64,000 nucleotides of DNA from Prevotella sp. (GTDB taxonomy: Bacteria; Bacteroidota; Bacteroidia; Bacteroidales; Bacteroidaceae), in contig SUYI01000001.1 in the NCBI GenBank assembly GCA_015060485.1, positions 62,001 to 126,000 on the forward strand. Direction: 5' to 3'. Position 1 is the stretch's first letter, and every line of letters starts with the position of its first letter. This document shows positions 43,674-52,584 of the stretch, piece after piece. Under the pieces are notes generated by a model. It saw nothing but the letters and a program-made list of their open reading frames with translations. It did no database searches and was not told the DNA's origin. The position numbers were made by a program, and so were the translations under genes.

Positions 43674-46600
43674 ATGAAAAGAATTTCCAATCTAGATCTA
43701 TTCCCTCGGGCAGCGAGAACGCTGCTCTTGATGGTGGCGATTACCCTTGCGCCTATGGCGGTGGGGGGGGCGGAATTATCCGGCTCCTGGAGCGACGAGG
43801 CTAACAGAAACACATCGTGGGGGAGTGACTACGAAACAGCCACCGCCTTCACCGTGAACAGCGAGGCCGACCTGGCGCAGCTGGCTTATTTGGTGGACAA
43901 TGGCTCAGACTTCAGCGGCAAGACCATCACGCTGGCGAAAGACCTCGACCTGAGTGCCCACGAGTGGGTGTCAATAGGATGTTGCGACGAAACCAACATA
44001 TACTATTATTTTAAAGGGATTTTCGACGGTGGAAACTATAGCATCAGCGGCATGACTATCAATAAACCCAGTGTTAGTGCTCTTGGGCTATTCGGTACAA
44101 TTGATAACGGTGCCATCATTCGGAATGTAATTCTCACCAGCGGCTCTGTGACGGGCTATGATAGCGTAGGAGGTATTGTAGGCGAGATAAAAAACAGCGA
44201 TCCGGCTTGTCAAATCATAAACTGTCATGTGCTCCCAGGTGTCACCATCAGCGGTAGTAGAGAGGTTGGCGGTATAGCGGGCTATCAATATGGGACGATT
44301 TCCGGCTGTTCATCGGGAGCAAGCGCCAATGCTGAAGATAGTTGTGGTGGCTTAATCGGATCTCTCAATAAAGTATCTACATCTTTGGCAAATTGTTTCT
44401 ATTATGGTCCAGATAAGGACTACGGCTACGCTATTGTAGGAGTCAATTTCCAAACTAGTGCAAATGTCTCCCATTGCTTCTATGCCGCAAATGCTGTACG
44501 AGGTGTTGATAAGCTCAACGACTCCAAAGACAAGGCAGCGCGTGTCTATTCCGTGACCGCTGGCGAAGGGGTTACCATCAGCAGAAGCGGTACTGCTGCG
44601 GCTACCTACTATGATGGCAAGCTGAAGTTCTACGGCGATGACGGCTGTTCGTTCGACGGCACGGAATATGCCACTGAGGGCACGACGCTGACCATCAGCA
44701 CGACGGCAACTTTCCAGGGCTACGAGACAGCCATCAACGTCGAAGGCACAGGAGCCACGCTCAACGAGGGAACGCTCACCGTGGGCACAGCCGACGTCAC
44801 CGTCAGCGCCGTGAAGGGTACGCCCATCGACTATACCATCACCTACGACCTCGATGGCGGCACGGCATCTAATCCCTCGACCTATACCATAGAGACAGAG
44901 ACGTTCACGCTCAGCAACCCTATCAAGGCGGGCTACACCTTCACAGGATGGTCGGGCACGGGTCTTGAGGGCGAGGCCAATATGAACGTCACCATTGCCA
45001 AAGGCTCCACGGACGAACGCTCGTACACGGCCCACTGGACCAGCGCTACAGGAGACACCAACGGCGACTGGAATGGCCATGCTGCCACCAGCTTCACCAC
45101 CATTGATTACGGCAGCAAGACCCTCAGTATCGCCTCGGAAGCAGAGATGGCCCTGCTGTCAAAGGATGCAAGCACCTATGCCGACTACATCGTGACGCTG
45201 ACAGCCGACATCAATCTGAAGGACTACTTCTGGACACCTATTGCAGGCTTCAACGGCACGTTCGATGGTCAGGGCCACACCATCAGCGGCGTGATGATCA
45301 ACAATAGCAGCAGCGACCAAGGACTCTTCGGCGTTTTCGGCAAATCGGCCAATGTCAGAAACCTCGTGATTGCCAACAGCTATATCTCAGGCGGCAACAA
45401 CACGGGGGCTGTCGTGGGCGCGACTGACGGCACTTCGGAAGACGCCTCGCTCATCGAGAACTGCCACGTGATGGAGAGTGTCACCATAGCGGGAACCGAA
45501 GGGGCCAACTACGGCGGTATCGCAGGCTATAGCGGCGGCAGCATCATCGCCTGCAGCAGCGCAGCCATGATGAGTGCTCAAGGCAACAACACCGCAGGCA
45601 TCGTAGGTTCGGGCTACAAGATAGACCAATGTCTCTACTACGGCACGATACTGCCCAGCGACAGAGGAGGAACCGTATGGGCCATTGCCGACGGCTCTGT
45701 AGGCTGCACCAACTATCAGACCTACGACGCAACGAGCAGTTCGCACAAATACGTCCGCGTCTATGACGCCGATCCTGGCATCATGGGCACAGTCACGACG
45801 AAATACAGCAATACGGGCTACAAAGTCTATGAGAAGGGCGTGAGCTACGGCGGCAAGTTCTACACCGCTGTCGTCGCCTTGACGGAGGACGGCACCACCG
45901 ACCTCACAGCCTATGCCGGAAATAACATCGAAGTCGCCTTCCGCCGCTCGTTCACCAAGGACGTGGCCTCGACCGTATGCCTGCCGTTCGCCATCGACGC
46001 CACACAGGCTGCCGCAGCCGGCAAGTTCTATACCTTCGCCGGTGTGGATAAGACGGGCAGCGAATGGGAAGTCATCATGAAGGAAGCCGACACGTCGGTG
46101 GATCCTCCCGTTGCGGGCAATGAAGCCGCTTCGCTTGCTGCCAACACCCCGTATCTGTTCATGCCCGCCGACACCGGTCCTGTGCTGTTCTACGGCGAGG
46201 TTCCCGCAACTGTCAGCGCCGGCGTGACATCCGACACGGAAGGTTGGACGTTCCATGGCACGTATGAGAAGCGCCAGTGGGACGACACACATAACACGGA
46301 CGAGATAGGCCGCATCTACGGCTTCGCCGCACAGGCCGCCACGAGCACCGCAGAGAGCGGTAGCCACAACATCGAGGCTGGTAACTTCATCCGCATCGCC
46401 GGAGGTCCGAACTCGTATGCGCTGCCATTCCGTGCCTACCTGAAGTACGAGCCGGCACTGCAGAACGCCCCGCGCCGTACTGCCAGCGAACTGCCCGCCA
46501 CGATGAAAGTGAGACTAGTCAGCAACATCGGCGGAACGACCGCTGTCACTGAACTGAGAAATAAGGAATTAGGAAAGAGAAATGACGGGTGGTTCACCCT

Positions 46601-46679
46601 CGACGGCCGCAAACTTGACGGCAAGCCTTCTGCAAAAGGCGTGTATATCAACAATGGACGTAAAACCGTGATAAAGTAA
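43674..46679 (+). CDS. Large secreted GLUG-motif and InlB B-repeat protein
   Basis: A 1001-residue protein with a signal peptide (RAARTLLLMVAITLAPMAVGGA). Two blocks of GLUG-like repeats (GIFDGGNYSISGMTI...LGLFGTI, GGIVGEI, GGIAGY, GGLIGSL at ~110-240 and the same pattern at ~520-640) flank an InlB/Listeria-Bacteroides repeat (YTITYDLDGGTASNPSTY...AGYTFTGWSGTG, ~390-460). The last ~30 residues (GWFTLDGRKLDGKPSAKGVYINNGRKTVIK) are a C-terminal tail I recognise from many Prevotella surface proteins and which may direct type IX export. Function is probably adhesion or surface recognition. It is followed by a 46-residue companion gene. Start chosen at 43674 because of the Shine-Dalgarno and the signal peptide. 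Confidence 0.85.
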   Translation: MKRISNLDLFPRAARTLLLMVAITLAPMAVGGAELSGSWSDEANRNTSWGSDYETATAFTVNSEADLAQLAYLVDNGSDFSGKTITLAKDLDLSAHEWVSIGCCDETNIYYYFKGIFDGGNYSISGMTINKPSVSALGLFGTIDNGAIIRNVILTSGSVTGYDSVGGIVGEIKNSDPACQIINCHVLPGVTISGSREVGGIAGYQYGTISGCSSGASANAEDSCGGLIGSLNKVSTSLANCFYYGPDKDYGYAIVGVNFQTSANVSHCFYAANAVRGVDKLNDSKDKAARVYSVTAGEGVTISRSGTAAATYYDGKLKFYGDDGCSFDGTEYATEGTTLTISTTATFQGYETAINVEGTGATLNEGTLTVGTADVTVSAVKGTPIDYTITYDLDGGTASNPSTYTIETETFTLSNPIKAGYTFTGWSGTGLEGEANMNVTIAKGSTDERSYTAHWTSATGDTNGDWNGHAATSFTTIDYGSKTLSIASEAEMALLSKDASTYADYIVTLTADINLKDYFWTPIAGFNGTFDGQGHTISGVMINNSSSDQGLFGVFGKSANVRNLVIANSYISGGNNTGAVVGATDGTSEDASLIENCHVMESVTIAGTEGANYGGIAGYSGGSIIACSSAAMMSAQGNNTAGIVGSGYKIDQCLYYGTILPSDRGGTVWAIADGSVGCTNYQTYDATSSSHKYVRVYDADPGIMGTVTTKYSNTGYKVYEKGVSYGGKFYTAVVALTEDGTTDLTAYAGNNIEVAFRRSFTKDVASTVCLPFAIDATQAAAAGKFYTFAGVDKTGSEWEVIMKEADTSVDPPVAGNEAASLAANTPYLFMPADTGPVLFYGEVPATVSAGVTSDTEGWTFHGTYEKRQWDDTHNTDEIGRIYGFAAQAATSTAESGSHNIEAGNFIRIAGGPNSYALPFRAYLKYEPALQNAPRRTASELPATMKVRLVSNIGGTTAVTELRNKELGKRNDGWFTLDGRKLDGKPSAKGVYINNGRKTVIK

Positions 46680-46691
46680 GAAGAATAGATT

Positions 46692-46832
46692 ATGAAGAAA
46701 CAATATATGAAGCCCACGATGCAGGTCGTCGTTCTACAACAGCATCAGATTCTTTGCAGTAGTCCTTATCCCACCGATGTACCCCTAGGCTACATCCCTG
46801 GTATCGACGAGGAGAAGAACATACAGGCATAG
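46692..46832 (+). CDS. 46-residue companion peptide of the surface protein
   Basis: A short frame beginning MKKQYMKPTMQVVVLQQHQILCSSP and ending EEKNIQA, 12 bp after the surface-protein stop. The opening pattern MKK-Y-P-M-VV-L-QQ-LC/LA-S is one I recognise from many small, unnamed ORFs next to surface-protein genes in Prevotella. It has no transmembrane segment and only one cysteine, in LCSS. Function unknown. A large hairpin follows at 46861, closing the unit. Confidence 0.65.
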   Translation: MKKQYMKPTMQVVVLQQHQILCSSPYPTDVPLGYIPGIDEEKNIQA

Positions 46833-46860
46833 GAGTTTTCAAAAGGGAAAACAAAATCAT

Positions 46861-46899
46861 TGGGGACAGATTTGATTGCACCAATCAAACCTGCCCCCA
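46861..46899 (+). terminator. Long hairpin after the surface-protein unit
   Basis: Left arm GGGGACAGATTTGATTG (46862-46878), 3-base loop, right arm complementary with two mismatches, about 16 base pairs. There is no long T-run after it (TTCTCATTCACTTTT), so it may be a terminator or a transcript-stabilising stem. Confidence 0.65.
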
Positions 46900-46966
46900 T
46901 TCTCATTCACTTTTCACTTCGCTCACAGAGCGATAGGTCCATGTCCCATACACGAGGTCGGAAGAT

Positions 46967-46991
46967 ATGACAGGTACCAGTCCCATGTCAT
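46967..46991. repeat. REP-like palindromic element (TGACA arms), copy 2
   Basis: Same architecture and orientation as 43522-43546; the core here reads GGGACTGGTACC on the minus strand. The remaining gap to 47092 holds no gene. Confidence 0.7.
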
Positions 46992-47092
46992 GGCCTCCTG
47001 TATCATCGCCAGGAACTCTCTATAGGGTAACTAGTCCATTCAACGTTAAAATAGAGGCAAACCAAAACACGCGGCACTTCCAGCGAAGTATT

Positions 47093-48763
47093 TTACTCTG
47101 CGCTCCATGCTCCATACTCCAAACTCTTCACATCGATGCCGGCAGTCAGGAACCATGCGGCGAGGATCTGTTCGTACTGACGCATCAGGTGGAGCGGGGC
47201 CTCCGTATTGCCGACGGCATCGGGGAGGGCAGCCTCTGCCGAATCGCTCGTCAGGTAGTTAATTGCCTCGACAAGATCCAGCAGACCGATGCCCGCGTCT
47301 TCTATCATCTCCAATAAGGCAGAAAGGTCGAGGTCTAAGGATTTCAGGCTTTCAGACAGCTTGATCAGGAATTCGAAGATGTTGCTGACGTTGACGGGCT
47401 CCCCGCTGCCCGAACCGTGTCCCCCACTCCTGAAGTCGATGCCGATGCTCTCTAACAGCTTGATGGCCTTCAGCAGGTTGAGGTCTTTCACAACGTTGTT
47501 GTAGTAGCGGTTCTGCTCGCCCTCGTAGTAGAGCACGGGCCACACCTGCAGGGCGACGGCGGTCTGTATGAGCCACACGATGCTGGCACGAGGGTGGTCG
47601 AGCTTGAAGACGGCGGTGTTGGTCTGCAGGTTGGTCTTGCCGGGCACGATGCTGGTCTTGAATCCCTTGTCCCTCATCCACGGGAAGATGCTGCGCGACG
47701 ACTGTATGGGTACATAGTCGTCGTGGCGGCTGTGCTCGATGAAGTAGTGCTGCGCAGGGTCGGGCTCCCAGCCGTTGGTCAGCGTGATGGCTTGCAGCTT
47801 CTGGCGCAGTGCCTTGGCGACGTCGCTCTCCAGGTCGACGTAGGCGGGCTGCAGGTAGTTCTTTAGGGTGTCGCTGCCAATGAGTTTCCTTACTGCCGAT
47901 TCGTTGTAGGCCTTCGATAGTATCCATTCGTCGACGTGCGAGGCGAGTGGTTCCTGGAACACCTGCTTGTAGTCCAGTCCCATGTGGTAGTTCTCGTTGA
48001 GGCTGACCAGCATCAGCACGACGGCTGCGGGGATATGGCTGTAGCCGATGCGCACTAGCTCGGTGTATACCTTGTCGAAGTCGAGCGGTCCGCCGCCCGA
48101 GAAGGTCTTGTCGAACGTGATGCCCTTGTCCTTATACTCCATGTCGCGCAGCTTGGCGACAAACATCGACTCGGTGCCGCCTTGCGAGTAGCCCATATTA
48201 AAGAGGTAGCGGCCCTGCGGAATCTGATGGTCGTCCATCAGCTGCCGTGCTGCCAGCAGGCCGTCGAGCGAGTTGCGGGCGTTGGTCTCGCCGCAGAGGT
48301 ACGCCTGCGGACGGTCTGCGGTGATGCCAAAGCCCAGATAGTCGCTGATGACGAAGATGTAGTTGGGTTTCAGCGGGCTGGACAGCAGTCCGTTGCAGAA
48401 CTCCTCACCCAGCACGGAGATGCGTTCGTCGGCGCTCAGGTGTGTGTAGTGGTTATAGAGCACCACGCCGTCGCAGGGTGCCGTGCCGTCGTAAATGTTT
48501 TTGGGCACCCATACGGCGCCGCTGATGTTCACCGGCTTGCCCTCGGCGTCGACGGAGGGAAATTCATACAGATAGCGATGGATGTCGCGGCTACCGAGGT
48601 TGGTGCCGCTCACCACGAGACTGATGGTGGTGTCCTTCTCTGAGATGATGTTGTATGTATAGTCTTCGGCATGGGCTGTCAGTGCCGGTGCCGCCAGTGT
48701 CAGGATGGCGGCAAAAACCCATAGCTTTGTCTGTTTCAAGTCAATCTGTTTGTAATTATCCAT
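47093..48763 (-). CDS. Secreted alpha/beta hydrolase, lipase-like
   Basis: A 556-residue protein with a signal peptide (WVFAAILTLAAPALTAHA). The hydrolase fold shows the oxyanion strand GVVLYNHYTH, the nucleophile elbow GYSQGGTES (Ser ~195), an Asp-containing turn SRHDDYVPIQ, and a His candidate in KLDHPRASIVW. It resembles the secretory lipase family, so an esterase or lipase on lipids or acetylated glycans is likely. The last ~130 residues are a helical extension with a Gly/Ser linker (GGHGSGSG). It lies 24 bp after the DUF5703 glycosidase and probably shares its transcript. Confidence 0.8.
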   Translation of the reverse strand: MDNYKQIDLKQTKLWVFAAILTLAAPALTAHAEDYTYNIISEKDTTISLVVSGTNLGSRDIHRYLYEFPSVDAEGKPVNISGAVWVPKNIYDGTAPCDGVVLYNHYTHLSADERISVLGEEFCNGLLSSPLKPNYIFVISDYLGFGITADRPQAYLCGETNARNSLDGLLAARQLMDDHQIPQGRYLFNMGYSQGGTESMFVAKLRDMEYKDKGITFDKTFSGGGPLDFDKVYTELVRIGYSHIPAAVVLMLVSLNENYHMGLDYKQVFQEPLASHVDEWILSKAYNESAVRKLIGSDTLKNYLQPAYVDLESDVAKALRQKLQAITLTNGWEPDPAQHYFIEHSRHDDYVPIQSSRSIFPWMRDKGFKTSIVPGKTNLQTNTAVFKLDHPRASIVWLIQTAVALQVWPVLYYEGEQNRYYNNVVKDLNLLKAIKLLESIGIDFRSGGHGSGSGEPVNVSNIFEFLIKLSESLKSLDLDLSALLEMIEDAGIGLLDLVEAINYLTSDSAEAALPDAVGNTEAPLHLMRQYEQILAAWFLTAGIDVKSLEYGAWSAE

Positions 48764-48787
48764 CGTTTTTCTGTCGTAAGTGGTAAG

Positions 48788-51055
48788 TCAACGAAGTTGG
48801 TCTGTGAACACGATTTTGTCTTTGTCTCGGTTGGGCGTGACGTGGACATTGATGGCCTTGCCTTGACGGAGTTCGGCTTCGACGATGGTGCCTCGCGAGG
48901 CGCGAAGGCGGAAACGGACGTCCCAGTCGCGAGGCCATGCAGGGAAGAGGTAAATGGTGTCTCCCACCTCCTGCATCAGCATCTCCTGCATGGCAATCAT
49001 GCCGGAACCGCCCCAATTGTGGTCGGGCGTCCAGTCGTAACCGGGCCCCCAGAAGGCGGGGAAGCGGTGCGGGCCGTCCTGCATCTTCAGCGTGACAAGT
49101 CGCTGGGCCTCGTCGGTCATGCCCAGACAGGCGGCCCAGATGGCGTCTTGTTTCCAGCCGACATGTGAGCGGAACTTGACGGCGAGGCTGTCGTTCTCGT
49201 AGGTACGGCGGGCTACGTCAAGGTCGGGGCGCCCCACGCCATACATGCGCCAGGGGAAGACGGGATAGAGCTGGGTGGTCTCCACATTCTGTACGCGTTC
49301 GTAGTGCAGTGCAGGGGCTATCATGCCGTCGCGCAGGGTGATGTCGGGCAGTCGCGAGAGGAATGCTTTCATCTCCTCCGTTTCATCATGAATAGCTATC
49401 AGCGCTTCAGCCACTGTTCGCAGGGCAGCAATAGTTGATGTCGAATTATAGGCCCCTTTGAATGTCTCGCCACCCGAGCCAGGATAGAGCACCAGATGTC
49501 CATCAGCATCGAGTCGCTTGGCACCGCGCTGGTTGGCCAGATACTGGTAGTGCTCGTCGAAGAAACGCACGCACGAGTGAATCATGGGCAGATACTCCTT
49601 GATGTCCATCCCACCGTAGCGGTGTGCCTCGAGAGCCATCATGCAGAACTCCAGACAGGTGTCCCACTCGTATTCCAGCCACGCATTGCGCTCCATGCCG
49701 GGGTCGAAACCCGCAGGGCGCTTCGTGCCGTATTCCGGATAGCAGGGCAGGCCGTAGTTCTCGATCTGCTCGGTCAGACAGGCTCCCTCGTGACCCCAGT
49801 AGAGTCGCGAACGCTCTTCGGCATTTTTGTAGATGCGCAGGTAGAAGTCGAGCTGGGCTTTCAGCATGTCGAAGTCGCCATTTTTCAGTGCCGGCCAGTA
49901 CACCAGTCGCTGGTTCTGGGCGGTATGCACGCCGCCGCCCCAGTTGCGGAAGTCGGGCGACAGGTGGTATTCCTCGGCGGCGTTGACGTATTCCGGGTCG
50001 AAGGTAAACAGGCCGCCATTGAACTTTGTGGGCCACTGGCTGTGGGCATTGCAGCCCAGCATATAGCGGAAGAGGGCGTAGTTGCGAATCAGTTGACAGT
50101 TGACAGTTGACTGTGAACTATGAACTCCTTCTTCGATGTAGCTCCTTTGCCAGAACTCACGCCACCACTGTCGCGACGCCTCGCAGTCGGCTGTGCGGCG
50201 GATGCTCTTTTCCGTGGCGGTCAGCTCGGCCTCCCAGTCTTCCGGTGAGCCCTGCACGGTAGCCATCGCCACTTGCATGTGGAAAGTGCGTTTGGGCACT
50301 CGCGTCGCATACATCCATCCCTCGTAGTCGCTGCTGGCATAGCGGCCGCTGATCTGGTCGACCAGCACCATGTCCTTTGCCAGCATCCGTCCGCCGAAGA
50401 TACGATTCTTCAGCGGATTATACAAGCGGTTCTTCACTGCGTCCATGCCCTGCTGGCTGACGGTAACGTCGAAGATGGTCTCCGGGCTGTTCTGGTGCAT
50501 GAAGAGCACGCCCTCGTCAGTGGCTACCACACTGTCGGCATGGGCCTTCAGACCCTTGGGGGCCGCAAACTTATAACTCGTCTGGAAGCACTCGCGCTTG
50601 GTCAGCTCCTTTTCCTTGGTGCGCCAGTTCTCGTAGGTCACAGCGATGCTCTGCTTCACCTTCGGGCTCGACACGTCGACATGTACCACCGGTTTCCAGA
50701 CGTCGGCCCACAACTGTACCGACAGCTGTCCGTCGCTCACCTCCACGTAGCCCTCCTCCAGGTGCAGCGTCTGGCGGAAGTTCTTCATGTCGAGACCTGG
50801 CGACAGACTCAGTCGGAAGCGTCCGGCTTTCAGCAGGGTGTTCAGCTCGTCGAACGAACCGCTGCGTGCCACATAGAACAGCACGTCGCCCTGTTCCACC
50901 CATACATTCATGCCGATGTCGCCGCCTCCGCAGGGCATCGACTCCGACGCGTTCTGGCTCTGCGTGTGCCATACGTAGTCCTCGGGCTGTGCGATGGATG
51001 CCATCACTCCTAACAGCATCAGACAAATCGTTGTTACCGTCTTCTTCATATTCAT
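48788..51055 (-). CDS. DUF5703-family glycoside hydrolase (six-hairpin fold)
   Basis: A 755-residue protein with a signal peptide (MKKTVTTICLMLLGVMASIAQ). Residues ~25-290 are a beta-sandwich (EDYVWHTQSQNASESMPCGGGDIGMNVWVEQGDVLFYVARSG), typical of DUF5703 and related GH95-like enzymes; ~300-680 is an (alpha/alpha)6 barrel (YLANQRGAKRLDADGHLVLYPGSGGETFKGAYNSTSTIAALRTVAEAL, WGPGYDWTPDHNWGGSGMIAMQEML). Substrate unknown, probably a plant or host glycan such as a fucosylated or arabinosylated one. A repeat phrase (DNA 50089-50128) codes VHSSQSTVNCQL in frame. It follows the PD40 pseudogene by 21 bp. Confidence 0.82.
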   Translation of the reverse strand: MNMKKTVTTICLMLLGVMASIAQPEDYVWHTQSQNASESMPCGGGDIGMNVWVEQGDVLFYVARSGSFDELNTLLKAGRFRLSLSPGLDMKNFRQTLHLEEGYVEVSDGQLSVQLWADVWKPVVHVDVSSPKVKQSIAVTYENWRTKEKELTKRECFQTSYKFAAPKGLKAHADSVVATDEGVLFMHQNSPETIFDVTVSQQGMDAVKNRLYNPLKNRIFGGRMLAKDMVLVDQISGRYASSDYEGWMYATRVPKRTFHMQVAMATVQGSPEDWEAELTATEKSIRRTADCEASRQWWREFWQRSYIEEGVHSSQSTVNCQLIRNYALFRYMLGCNAHSQWPTKFNGGLFTFDPEYVNAAEEYHLSPDFRNWGGGVHTAQNQRLVYWPALKNGDFDMLKAQLDFYLRIYKNAEERSRLYWGHEGACLTEQIENYGLPCYPEYGTKRPAGFDPGMERNAWLEYEWDTCLEFCMMALEAHRYGGMDIKEYLPMIHSCVRFFDEHYQYLANQRGAKRLDADGHLVLYPGSGGETFKGAYNSTSTIAALRTVAEALIAIHDETEEMKAFLSRLPDITLRDGMIAPALHYERVQNVETTQLYPVFPWRMYGVGRPDLDVARRTYENDSLAVKFRSHVGWKQDAIWAACLGMTDEAQRLVTLKMQDGPHRFPAFWGPGYDWTPDHNWGGSGMIAMQEMLMQEVGDTIYLFPAWPRDWDVRFRLRASRGTIVEAELRQGKAINVHVTPNRDKDKIVFTDQLR

Positions 51056-51076
51056 TGTTTATAGCTTTTTCAAAGG

Positions 51077-52582
51077 CTATTTTTGCAGTCGGCCGACGTA
51101 TTTCACGGGGGTGGCTTCCTGCTTCAGCACATCAGCAAACAGCTGTGGGCTTATGGTCACAGGACCTCGCATGAATTCAGGGACATTATAGCTTTTCAGG
51201 AACTGCCGATGGTAGTCCGGATCGGCCGACGGCAGTTCGAAAGGCTTGCCGGCCTTGCCGTTCGGGTCGATGTGGGCAAAGAACGGACGGGTGTAGTTGC
51301 CGTCGTAGCGACGACTGCTGAACACGACCCAGCGTCCGTTGCTCGACCAGGAATGGTAACTCTCGGTGTCGGGCGAGTTGATTTCCTCGATGTTGCGCAC
51401 TTCGCCAGTTTGCAGGTCGAGCATCCACAGGTCGGCATCGTGGTGCCAGATGTGGAAGACGCCCGCCTTGGCCAAGGTGAACATCAGGTAGCGTCCGTCG
51501 GGTGAGATGCGAGGCAATGTGGCAGACAATGAGTCGGCAGTGAAGACGAGTTCGCGTGAGCCGAACGTCAGCGTCGCGGGGTCGAAGGACTTCCGGTAGA
51601 GCTGGTATTTTACTTCTTCGGTACGCGTAATAAACTCCTTGCCGTGATCGATGGTGTCGCGATATTCGAAGTGTGCGCTGCAATAGTAGAGCGTCTTGCC
51701 GTCGGGAGCCCAGAAGGGGAAACACTCCAGCTCAGCGGGGTCGCACTCGATGTTGGTGACCTCGTTTTTCTCCACGTCATAGGCAATGAGGTCGCTCTCG
51801 GTGTCGAACACTTCAATCTTGTTAGGGTCGACGGAGTGGAATATCTGGCCTGTCAGATTGGTGGAATAGACGATGAGGGGAAGCCAGGGGTGCTACGTGG
51901 GATAGACACCTGCCGACAGCAGGGAGTCGTTGCGCATGCCTATCTTCCGGATGTCGCCGTCGTAGGCTATGACGGTTCCGCCCAGATTCTGACGGGCGTG
52001 GAACTGCATGCGGTCGGGGTTGTACTGCTGGTAGTTGTGGCAGTTGATGCACTGTCCGTTGGCTCCCTCCGAGCAGAGCATGTTGTCGTAGATGACACTT
52101 TCGTCGTAGTTTTCCAGACAACGCTGATTGATGGTCAGCTCTTCGTAGGTGACATACGACGGGGAGATGAGTCGGTAGCTGATGTAGGGGTCGATGGAAT
52201 CGGGTGATACGTAGATGTCGAAGGGCTTGAACCGCGTCCATTCGTCCTCATTCTCCACATAGACCTCCACACTGATGGCACTGCCCTTGGCACTTTCCGC
52301 CAGTCGCTGCCAGTCATCGGCATCGGGCTGTACCTTGCTGCCGCCACAAACCACTTCTTCGTCGCCTGCCGTCAGACGGGCCACCACCGCGTCAGCCTCC
52401 CCGTCAACCTGGAATGTCAGCGGTGCGATGTTGACGGGCACGGTGACGTTGGTGTAGTCGGGATAGATGACGGGCAACTCATTCGATTCGCTGAACTGCT
52501 GGGGTAATTGTACGCTGCAGGCGGTTAGCAGTGCTGCTGCGTAGCAAATTATAATAATAAAATGTGTCTGTATTCTGTTCAT
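51077..52582 (-). pseudogene. TolB/PD40 CxxCH lipoprotein, copy 2, with in-frame amber stop
   Basis: A 501-codon paralogue of the gene at 29616-31109, interrupted by one TAG at 51893-51895 (codon 230). The first part has lipobox LLTAC and GQCINCHNYQQYNPDRMQFHARQN; the second part continues in the same frame with HPWLPLIVYSTN..., matching the intact copy's AWHPWLNLIVYSTN. At the stop the intact copy has Trp (TGG), so a single G-to-A change explains it. No other damage is visible: the two halves are otherwise full length. This may be a recent pseudogene, a sequencing error, or a stop that is read through. The truncated product would keep the CxxCH domain but lose the propeller. Confidence 0.8.
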
Positions 52583-52584
52583 AA

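Noticed and set aside
45387..46367. 326-residue minus-strand frame opposite the surface protein
   Set aside because: Antisense shadow without motifs; the sense frame has signal peptide, GLUG and InlB repeats.
43674..46679. Surface protein as an IgA protease or autotransporter
   Set aside because: GLUG repeats occur in IgA-peptidase-like proteins, but no protease catalytic motif or autotransporter barrel is present.
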